64,000 bases of DNA, from contig CAWBFN010000002.1 in the NCBI GenBank assembly GCA_963788125.1, forward strand, positions 1,798,001-1,862,000, given 5' to 3'. The number at the start of each line of letters is the position of its first letter. The first letter of the stretch is position 1. Of this stretch, positions 57,966 through 64,000 are shown in pieces. The position numbers and the translations under genes were made by a program. This DNA comes from Bog-473 sp963788125. GTDB taxonomy: Bacteria; Actinomycetota; Acidimicrobiia; Acidimicrobiales; RAAP-2. The notes below the pieces were generated by a model. The model had not been told where the DNA came from and ran no database searches. It worked only from the letters and a program-made list of their open reading frames with translations.

Positions 57966-58901
57966 TCAAGAGAACTCCGGCAGTACCTGTTCTGCGAACA
58001 GCTCGAGGGTCTGCGGCTCGGCGCGATCGGAGGTGAAGAAGACGAACGAGGTGATCCCCTTGTCGACCAGCTGCCCGATTCGGTCGACGACCATGGGGGG
58101 AGTTCCTATGTAGCCGCCCGCATCGAGACCCCAGCCCTCGGCCCCGAAGCGGCGCTGGGCGTTGGCCCGCGCCGGCTCCAGCGACGACTCGTCGGGGGCC
58201 AGCACCAGCATCGCCTCCTGGGATCGTCTGATCGTCGCCGGATCCCTGCCGATGGCCGCGCACTCGCGTTCGAGCACCTTCTCGCTCTCCTCCCAGCGGG
58301 CGAGTCCGTAGGTGGGGACGTTCCAGACGTCGGCGTAGCGGGCCACGAGCGGCATCGTGTGGCGCGGACCGATGCCCCCGATGTGGATGGGCGGGCGCGG
58401 GCTCTGGACCGGTGGTGGGAGGTTGGGAAGATCGTCCACCTCGTAGTGCCGGCCGGAGAAGGTCGTGGGCTGGCCGGTGAACATGCGGGTGAGGATCTCG
58501 AGGGACTCGCCCAGGCGCTCGGAGCGCTCCGGGAAGGTCCCCCAGGGCAGGCCCCCCTGATGGTGCTCGTGCTCGACCGATCCACTGCCGATGCCGAGGT
58601 CGAGACGGCCCCCCGAGAGCACGTCGAGCGTGGTGGCCATCTTGCCCAGCAGCGACGGGTGCCGGAAGTTGTTGCACAGCACGAGGTGGCCGACCCGCAG
58701 CCGGGTGGTCTGCGCCAGGATGTAGGTGGCCAGTGTCCACCCCTCGTAGGACGGGCGGTCGGGCTGCGCCGGGCTGTAGAGATGGTCGAAGAACCACAGC
58801 GAGTCGAAGCCGACCTCTTCGGCCAGCTTGGCCCGGTCGAGAATAGCCGCATAGTCGAAGGACACCTGTGGCACGTAGATGCCGAAGGTGATGGTGCTCA
58901 T
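57966..58901 (-). CDS. LLM-class flavin/F420-dependent oxidoreductase
   Basis: 311 aa TIM-barrel enzyme beginning MSTITFGIYVPQVSFDYAAI. Features: AEEVGFDSLWFFDHLY, LRVGHLVLCNNFRHPSLLGK, MATTLDVLSGGRLDLGIGSG and PPIHIGGIGPRHTMPLVARY, all characteristic of luciferase-like monooxygenases and F420-dependent enzymes. The ATG overlaps the previous TGA by four bases (58898-58901). Probably catalyses a redox step in the neighbouring acyl-CoA pathway; cofactor choice (FMN or F420) cannot be decided by eye. Confidence 0.9.
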   Translation of the reverse strand: MSTITFGIYVPQVSFDYAAILDRAKLAEEVGFDSLWFFDHLYSPAQPDRPSYEGWTLATYILAQTTRLRVGHLVLCNNFRHPSLLGKMATTLDVLSGGRLDLGIGSGSVEHEHHQGGLPWGTFPERSERLGESLEILTRMFTGQPTTFSGRHYEVDDLPNLPPPVQSPRPPIHIGGIGPRHTMPLVARYADVWNVPTYGLARWEESEKVLERECAAIGRDPATIRRSQEAMLVLAPDESSLEPARANAQRRFGAEGWGLDAGGYIGTPPMVVDRIGQLVDKGITSFVFFTSDRAEPQTLELFAEQVLPEFS

Positions 58902-59713
58902 CGCGGGGGCGCCGTGCGGGCCATGACGAGCGCGGCCAGTCGGTCGTCGCTTCCGCCGTCGCGCACCTCCACCCGCACCAGGTCTCTGCCGACCCTCTCG
59001 GCGGTGGCCCGGCCCGGCCCGACGCGCACGGCGTTGAGGTAGCGGACGTCGAGGTCGAGGACGGGTGTCGCGGTGAGAGACTCGGCCGCAACCTCGGCGA
59101 CCAGCGCCACGATCCCGCCCTGGAGTGTTCCCGCCGCTTGCGTCGTGAAGCGCACCAGGTCGACCTCGGCGACTCCTGCGGACAGGACGCGCACACCGAC
59201 GTGCTCGGGGAACGGGACAGGCATGGAGCCGTTGGTGCGCATCGTTGTCGTATGGGGAGGGGCCTGATCCTGGGGACGGGGCGAGGGCATGAACGTGAGG
59301 TAGCTGATCGCCACGAGCTTGGCCGTCGTGGCGTCGGAGAAGCGGATCTCGCCCGCTACGGTCGAAAGACCGCGTTTGACGATCCTCCCGGTCATCGACA
59401 GATCGTCCCCACAGCGCTCGGCGGCGAGCCAGACGGCGATGTCGAGGGTCACGGCCAGATTGGGCGAGGTCACCCAACAGGCAGGGATGCCCGCCATGCA
59501 GTCGGCGATCGTGGCCAGGACCGAGGGTCGGGGGGGTCCGGACTCGAACGATCGCAGTGCGTCGGAGAGGGTGGCGTCACCCGCCATCTCCATGCCGTTC
59601 TCCGCCACCTCGAAGCCGAAGGGGATGTTGCCGATGAAGTAACGCTGCAACGTGCGTCCCTCGGTTTCGCCCGGCGCGTCGTCTGCAGCTCCGACTTCGT
59701 TGAGTTGGGTCAT
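58898..59713 (-). CDS. Tandem-hotdog acyl-CoA thioesterase-like protein
   Basis: 271 aa. Two PaaI-type hotdog modules: the first (about 30-145) contains PPRPSVLATIADCMAGIPAC and SMTGRIVKRGLSTVAGEIRF, the second (about 165-265) contains TTQAAGTLQGGIVALVAEVA and DVRYLNAVRVGPGRATAERV. Each has the signature of a thioesterase active helix (GGxxAxLxD/E-like). A double hotdog in one chain folds as a monomeric pseudo-dimer. It is coupled to the LLM oxidoreductase and near crotonase and thiolase genes, so it probably hydrolyses acyl-CoA esters. Confidence 0.8.
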   Translation of the reverse strand: MTQLNEVGAADDAPGETEGRTLQRYFIGNIPFGFEVAENGMEMAGDATLSDALRSFESGPPRPSVLATIADCMAGIPACWVTSPNLAVTLDIAVWLAAERCGDDLSMTGRIVKRGLSTVAGEIRFSDATTAKLVAISYLTFMPSPRPQDQAPPHTTTMRTNGSMPVPFPEHVGVRVLSAGVAEVDLVRFTTQAAGTLQGGIVALVAEVAAESLTATPVLDLDVRYLNAVRVGPGRATAERVGRDLVRVEVRDGGSDDRLAALVMARTAPPR

Positions 59714-59808
59714 GGCTCCGCCACACTACCTGTGCCGGCCCTCCCGGCCAGTTTGCGCAGGGAACGGTCCGATCGCTCCCGCTAGGATCGCACCTGCCCT
59801 AGCGACCA

Positions 59809-60600
59809 GTGAAGCAGGATGGCGGGATCGGCGTGACCAACGAAGAGTACGGATCAGTCAGCGTGAGCCACAGTGATGGGGTCGCGGTCGTGGAGTTGGT
59901 GCACGGAAAGGCCAACCCCCTCGACCGTGAGCTTCTGGCGGCGTTCGACCACGAGCTCGCCGCGTGCGCGGCGTCACCGGCGGTCCGGTCGGTTGTCATC
60001 ACGGGAGCGGGGAGGGTGTTCTCCGGGGGGGTCGACTTACGCCGGATGCTCGATGAAGAGCCCGCGTACGCCGAGTGGTTCATCGTCGCACTCGGCGAGA
60101 CCCTGGCGACGCTCTTCGCCTTTCCCAAGCCGACGGTGGCGGCGATCAACGGGCACGCCGTGGCCGGAGGTTGCCTCCTGGCGTGTGCCTGCGACGTGCG
60201 ATTCGCCGCGGAGGGCGCGAAGATCGGGGTGATCGAGCTTTCGGTCGGCGTCGCCTTCCCGGTATCGGCCCTCGAGATTCTCCGGCATGCCGCCGGGCCG
60301 CGCATGGAGGGACTCGTCTACGGGGCGGAGCTCGTCAATGTGGAGACGGCGATTGCCGCGGGCCTCGTGCACGAGGCGATGGACGGAGGGCTCGTGCTCG
60401 AGCGAGCGGTCGAGGAGGCGAGGCGGCTCGGCGAACTCGATGCCACGGCGTTCGCGCTCACCAAGTGGTCGATGCGAGCGGCGACGCTCGAGCGCATCGA
60501 GCACGCCAGTCCGCAGTTCGATGCGGCCGTCATCGCGCAGTGGACCGACCCCGAGACCCGGCGCCAGCTCGAGTCGCGTTTCGCTGCGCCGCCGGGGTAG
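59809..60600 (+). CDS. Enoyl-CoA hydratase/isomerase family protein
   Basis: 263 aa crotonase. The oxyanion-forming segments are VVITGAGRVFSGGVDLRRML (after strand 3) and PTVAAINGHAVAGGCLLACA. A Glu in IGVIELSVGVAFP lies at the usual catalytic position, although the second Glu seen in hydratases is not obvious, so it may be an isomerase or hydrolase. GTG 59809 or GTG 59833 are both possible starts. It opens the plus-strand part of the catabolic cluster, divergent from the thioesterase gene about 95 bases away. Confidence 0.88.
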   Translation: MKQDGGIGVTNEEYGSVSVSHSDGVAVVELVHGKANPLDRELLAAFDHELAACAASPAVRSVVITGAGRVFSGGVDLRRMLDEEPAYAEWFIVALGETLATLFAFPKPTVAAINGHAVAGGCLLACACDVRFAAEGAKIGVIELSVGVAFPVSALEILRHAAGPRMEGLVYGAELVNVETAIAAGLVHEAMDGGLVLERAVEEARRLGELDATAFALTKWSMRAATLERIEHASPQFDAAVIAQWTDPETRRQLESRFAAPPG

Positions 60601-60675
60601 GCGGCCCCTGCTCGGAGAGGTGCGCCCGGTCCGAGAGGTGCGGTTGTCGGGAGGGGGTATGCTCCCCCGCCACCG

Positions 60676-61107
60676 ATGACGTACCTCGAACCGCAGCTCG
60701 GAGAGATCCCTGCCCCGGTAGCCCAGGCCACGACCAAGCCGTTCTGGGACGGGTGCGCCGAGCGGCGCCTCCTGTTCTTGCGCTGCGCGTCGTGTGGTCA
60801 CGCGCTGCACCCGCCGGCCGTCGCGTGCAGCCACTGTGGTGGTCGCCAGCTCGCGTGGGAGCAGAGCGGGGGGCGGGGGACCGTCTACAGCTGGACCCGG
60901 ATATGGCGGCCGCAGACACCGGCGTTCGTGGTCCCCTACGTGGCGGTCATCGTCGAGCTCGACGAGGGGTGGTCGCTCGTCTCCAATCTCATCGGGTGTG
61001 ACTCCGACGAGGCGGCCATCGGCATGCGGGTGGAGGTCGACTTCCACGCCATTGCCGGTGGTGCGGTGCTGCCCTACTTCCGGCCCCTGGCCGGACGCTC
61101 CCCATGA
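60676..61107 (+). CDS. DUF35 zinc-ribbon/OB-fold acyl-CoA-associated protein
   Basis: 143 aa. Zinc ribbon CASC (about 37-40) and CSHC (51-54), then the OB-fold GTVYSWTRIWRPQTPAFVVP and YVAVIVELDEGWSLVSNLIG. DUF35 proteins partner thiolase-like enzymes, and in cholesterol side-chain degradation form complexes with Ltp2-type aldolases, where they also hydrate or bind acyl-CoA. It overlaps the thiolase gene by four bases (ATGA), so the pair is made together. Confidence 0.88.
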   Translation: MTYLEPQLGEIPAPVAQATTKPFWDGCAERRLLFLRCASCGHALHPPAVACSHCGGRQLAWEQSGGRGTVYSWTRIWRPQTPAFVVPYVAVIVELDEGWSLVSNLIGCDSDEAAIGMRVEVDFHAIAGGAVLPYFRPLAGRSP

Positions 61108-62282
61108 GCCGGCGCCCAACCGCGCCGCTGGCCGATGTCGCCATCGTCGGCGTGCACAACACCGAACAGGCCCGTCAGCTCCCGGGTAAGGATTCCATGT
61201 CGGTGGCGTTCGAGGCGGCCTACGGGGCGCTCAGCGACGCGGGCCTGACCCCGCTCGATGTCGATGGGGTGGCCGGACCACTGAGCAGCGACTTCATCTA
61301 CCAGACCGGGATCGCCCCGGCGTGGTACACGCACAACGCGGTGGGCATCCCCACGCTCCTCGAGAGCGTCTTCGCCATTCAATCCGGTATGGCCACGGTC
61401 GTGCTGGTGCTCTCCGGCACGGCGGGTCGTTACACGGCGCGCGAGGCGACGGCTCCGTGGACGCGCCCCAACAACGAGATGGTGGAGCCGTTCGGGATGT
61501 TCACCGCGACGCAGTTCGCACTGGTGGCGCAGCGCTACCTCTACGAGTACGGGGTGCCGGCGGAGGCCCTGGCCACGGTGGCGGCGACGATCAGGAACAA
61601 CGGACACGTCAATCCGGACGCGCTCTACTACGGCAAGGGCCCGTACACGCCGCAGGACATACTGGCGAGCCGGCTGATCGCCGAGCCCTACCACCTTCTC
61701 GACTGCGCATCGACCTCGGAGGGGGGAGCGGCCCTGATCCTGGCTCGTGCCGACGTGGCCCAGAACGCCTCCCCACGGCCCGTCTCCCTGCTCGCCGGCG
61801 GGGCGGAGCAGTTCGGGCCGTCGTACCGGTACCCTCCCCGCCTCGATCTGCACGGCCGCGGCGACCACGATCTGACCCTCCAGTTTCTCGGCCGCAGGAT
61901 CTTCGAGAGGGCCCTGGGCCAGGCGGGGCTGGTGCACGCCGACGTCGACGTGTTGGAGCTCTACGATCCGTTCTCCTTCGAGATCATCCGGCAGTTGGAG
62001 GCCTTCGGGTTCTGCGGTGTCGGCGAGGGTGGTGACTTCGTGCTCGACGGCACGATCGGCCCCGGCGGACGGTTTCCCGTCACCACCGACGGTGGCACGA
62101 TGTCCTTCGGCCATCCCGGTGAGTTGACCCAGAAGCTGCAGCGGGTCATCAGGGGCGTCCAGCAGCTGCGCGGCACGTGCCGTTCCAACCAGAAGCCGGG
62201 AGCCGAGATCGCGCTCTGTACGGGCGGAGGTTCGGGACCGCTCTTCATGGATCTCCTCCTGCTGTCCGCCGCCCCTCCCTAG
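61104..62282 (+). CDS. Thiolase-fold lipid-transfer protein (Ltp2/SCP-x-like)
   Basis: 392 aa. Begins with DVAIVGVHNTEQARQLPGKD, a thiolase start, and has SVFAIQSGMATVVLVLSGTA, YHLLDCASTSEGGAALILAR and VDVLELYDPFSFEIIRQLEA, ending LCTGGGSGPLFMDLLLL. The Cys-His-Cys pattern of biosynthetic or degradative thiolase is not evident; the GxGEGGDFV region matches Ltp2-like retroaldolases rather than true thiolases. Coupled to the DUF35 partner. Predicted to cleave a branched acyl-CoA. Confidence 0.85.
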   Translation: MSRRPTAPLADVAIVGVHNTEQARQLPGKDSMSVAFEAAYGALSDAGLTPLDVDGVAGPLSSDFIYQTGIAPAWYTHNAVGIPTLLESVFAIQSGMATVVLVLSGTAGRYTAREATAPWTRPNNEMVEPFGMFTATQFALVAQRYLYEYGVPAEALATVAATIRNNGHVNPDALYYGKGPYTPQDILASRLIAEPYHLLDCASTSEGGAALILARADVAQNASPRPVSLLAGGAEQFGPSYRYPPRLDLHGRGDHDLTLQFLGRRIFERALGQAGLVHADVDVLELYDPFSFEIIRQLEAFGFCGVGEGGDFVLDGTIGPGGRFPVTTDGGTMSFGHPGELTQKLQRVIRGVQQLRGTCRSNQKPGAEIALCTGGGSGPLFMDLLLLSAAPP

Positions 62283-62329
62283 CCACCACCTCGGAGCGGC
62301 GAGCACGGGACGTCGCTGGCCCGACCCCT

Positions 62330-62343
62330 TATACTCCCGCCAA
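62330..62343 (+). promoter_or_regulatory. Probable -10 element for the fused DUF35-thiolase gene
   Basis: TATACT at 62330-62335 lies eight bases before ATG 62344, so the transcript would be leaderless or nearly so. A similar TATGCT precedes the DUF35 gene at 60658-60663. No clear -35 is seen for either. Confidence 0.4.
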
Positions 62344-63987
62344 ATGCGACCTCTTCCCCTGCTCACACCGGACAACGAATTCTTCTGGACCTCCGGTGCG
62401 GACGGGGTGTTGCGGTTCCGCCGCTGCGCCGTGTGCCGGTCGTACCAGCATCCCATGGGCCCGATCTGCCGCACCTGTGGGTCCGCTGACCTTGCGCCCG
62501 AGGCGGTCAGCGGCCACGGCGTGGTGGTGGGCTTCACCATCAACGAGCACAGCTGGAGCCCCGACTTCACGCCGCCGTACGTCATCGCGATCGTGGCGAT
62601 CGACGAGGATGCCCGGGTCCGCCTCACCACCAACCTGGTCGACATTCCGCACGACGAGGTGTTCGTGGGCCAGCGGGTCTCCGTCGTCTTCGAACACGTC
62701 GAGGACGTGTGGATCCCCAACTTCACCGCCCGCACCGACCTCACCGAGCCGGGCCCCATCCCCGAGGACGAGCCCATCGCCCCCCACGTGCGCCCGATGA
62801 TCGGGGCCGACAAGGACAAGTTCGAGCACAAGGTGGCCCTGACCGGTATCGGTATGTCCAAGATCAGCCGCCACTCCGGCGTCGACCCGCTCTCGCTGAC
62901 CATCGACGCCTGCCGCCAGGCCGTGGCCGACGCCGGGCTCTCCATGTCCGATATCGACGGCCTGTCGACCTATCCGGGCGGACCGGCGTCGAGCGGGTTC
63001 TCAGAAGGCGGGGTGCCCGCGCTCGAAGAGAGTCTTCGGGTGCGGCCGACCTGGTTCAACGGCTCCATGGAGACCCCCGGGCAGGGAGGGTCGGTCGTCA
63101 ACGCCATGCTGGCCGTCGCCGCCGGCCTCTGCCGCCACGTCCTGTGCTTCCGCACGGTGTGGGAGTCCTCCGCCAACGACCGGCGGCGAGCGCAACCTCC
63201 GGCGAGCGTGCGCCTCGAGGGGGACTTCGCCACCTGGCGGCACGTGTTTGGGGCGATGAGCGCCGCCAACTGGATCGGCATGAACGCCTCGAACCACTTC
63301 CACAAGTACGGCACGACGCGCGACGCCCTGGCGGCGGTGGCTCTCAACGCCCGGCGCAACGCTGCCCTGAATCCCGCCGCCATCTACCGCGAGCCGCTCA
63401 CCATCGACGACTACTACGCCGCCCGGATGATCACCACACCGTTCGGGCTCTACGACTGTGACGTCCCGGTCGACGGATCGGTCGCCGTCGTCGTCTCGGC
63501 GAAGGACGCGGCGCGGGACGGGCCCCGCCCCCCGATCCTGGTGGAGTCGGTGGGCACGCAGATCGTCGAGCGGTTGAGCTGGGACCAGGGAACGCTGAGC
63601 CATGAGCCCCAGACACAGGGCCCGGCCGCCCACCTGTGGTCCAGGTCGTCGCTGACCCAGGCCGACGTCGACCTGGCCGAGCTCTACGACGGGTTCACCT
63701 TCAACTGTCTGAGCTGGATCGAGGCCCTCGGCTTCTGTGGCATCGGCGAGATCGGCGACTATCTGGCCGATCCCGACCGCATCTCGCTGGGCGGCGAGTT
63801 GCCGCTCAACACGTTCGGGGGCCAGCTGTCGGCGGGCCGGACACACGGCTACGGCTACATCCACGAGGCCGTCGTGCAGCTGCGCGGCGACGCCGGGGCC
63901 CGGCAGGTGGCCAACGCCGAGGTGGCGGTGGTGAGCACCGGAGGGGGCACGCCCGGGGGGTGTTTCCTCTTCACGACCGATCGCTGA
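62344..63987 (+). CDS. DUF35-thiolase fusion protein (Ltp2-like)
   Basis: 547 aa. Residues 1-165 are a DUF35 zinc-ribbon/OB domain (FRRCAVCRSYQHPMGPICRT then CGSADLAPE, and YVIAIVAIDEDARVRLTTNL). Residues 170-547 are the thiolase-fold domain: VALTGIGMSKISRHSGVDPL, ADAGLSMSDIDGLSTYPGGP, NAMLAVAAGLCRHVLCFRTV and LYDGFTFNCLSWIEALGFCG. The same two functions are separate genes immediately upstream. The fused form occurs in steroid-degrading actinobacteria. It ends 13 bases before the window edge; no further gene is visible. Confidence 0.88.
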   Translation: MRPLPLLTPDNEFFWTSGADGVLRFRRCAVCRSYQHPMGPICRTCGSADLAPEAVSGHGVVVGFTINEHSWSPDFTPPYVIAIVAIDEDARVRLTTNLVDIPHDEVFVGQRVSVVFEHVEDVWIPNFTARTDLTEPGPIPEDEPIAPHVRPMIGADKDKFEHKVALTGIGMSKISRHSGVDPLSLTIDACRQAVADAGLSMSDIDGLSTYPGGPASSGFSEGGVPALEESLRVRPTWFNGSMETPGQGGSVVNAMLAVAAGLCRHVLCFRTVWESSANDRRRAQPPASVRLEGDFATWRHVFGAMSAANWIGMNASNHFHKYGTTRDALAAVALNARRNAALNPAAIYREPLTIDDYYAARMITTPFGLYDCDVPVDGSVAVVVSAKDAARDGPRPPILVESVGTQIVERLSWDQGTLSHEPQTQGPAAHLWSRSSLTQADVDLAELYDGFTFNCLSWIEALGFCGIGEIGDYLADPDRISLGGELPLNTFGGQLSAGRTHGYGYIHEAVVQLRGDAGARQVANAEVAVVSTGGGTPGGCFLFTTDR

Positions 63988-64000
63988 CGGCTCGCTGACG

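Noticed and set aside
61074..62945. Minus-strand open frame of 623 codons across the thiolase genes
   Set aside because: It lies opposite clear DUF35 and thiolase domains on the plus strand; high GC at third codon positions keeps the antisense frame open.

Overview
The window is 64 kb of high-GC actinobacterial DNA. The evidence is a WhiB regulator, F420-type oxidoreductases (an LLM flavin/F420 family member and a small PPOX protein), a PadR/MarR/MerR regulator set, many GTG and TTG starts, promoters that abut start codons (leaderless style), and a secreted protein built from GYWLVASDGG repeats, which I associate with Acidimicrobiia. I see no rRNA, tRNA, CRISPR array, transposase or integrase. 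The best guess is a soil or freshwater acidimicrobial-type actinobacterium; the class is inference.

Layout. 1-9.8 kb: a secreted S53 (sedolisin) protease coupled to a zinc-ribbon membrane protein cut by the window edge, a small heat-shock protein, then a gene graveyard at 2.9-5.2 kb (dnaK 5' fragment, HAD phosphatase, aquaporin tail, frameshifted membrane protein) around one intact PLDc_N/SHOCT protein. A gene-poor 1.3 kb follows, then a secreted GH43-like protein and a second coupled secreted/zinc-ribbon pair. 9.4-22 kb: alcohol dehydrogenase, orphan FtsX-type permease, isochorismatase-fold protein without its cysteine, MarR regulator, and a stress-flavoured group (TMEM175 channel, STAS antagonist, HATPase anti-sigma-like protein, DUF6458-like, two paralogous 49-54-aa hydrophobic proteins and a Pmp3/YqaE protein). 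22-31 kb: reductase, arylsulfatase pseudogene, GGDEF cyclase, stand-alone Clp_N protein with a zinc ribbon, DUF1345 and a phosphate-symporter-like MFS carrier.

31-45 kb: a PadR-controlled four-gene membrane operon with matching operator-in-promoter sites at two positions, WhiB, the repeat protein with a GH16-like C-terminus, Anbu-type proteasome-like protease next to glutaminase, P450 with two VOC proteins, and an acyltransferase-3 system whose SGNH domain is a separate upstream gene. 45-57 kb: transporters, DUF2252, small binding proteins, a K+ channel, a phosphoribosyltransferase/hydrolase fusion, and a MerR-GT4 pair. 57.5-64 kb: a lipid or steroid-type acyl-CoA catabolic cluster (SnoaL, LLM oxidoreductase, double-hotdog thioesterase, crotonase, and two DUF35/thiolase units, one as two overlapping genes and one as a fusion).

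Two themes recur. Many gene pairs overlap by ATGA, implying translational coupling. Several genes carry short tandem repeats just upstream of the ribosome binding site or promoter. Disabled genes (dnaK, HAD, aquaporin, 4.6-5.1 kb membrane protein, chimeric lipoprotein, STAS fragment, sulfatase) all lie between 2.9 and 24.7 kb, so that half looks like a low-constraint or recently rearranged region; some single-base frameshifts could instead be assembly errors.
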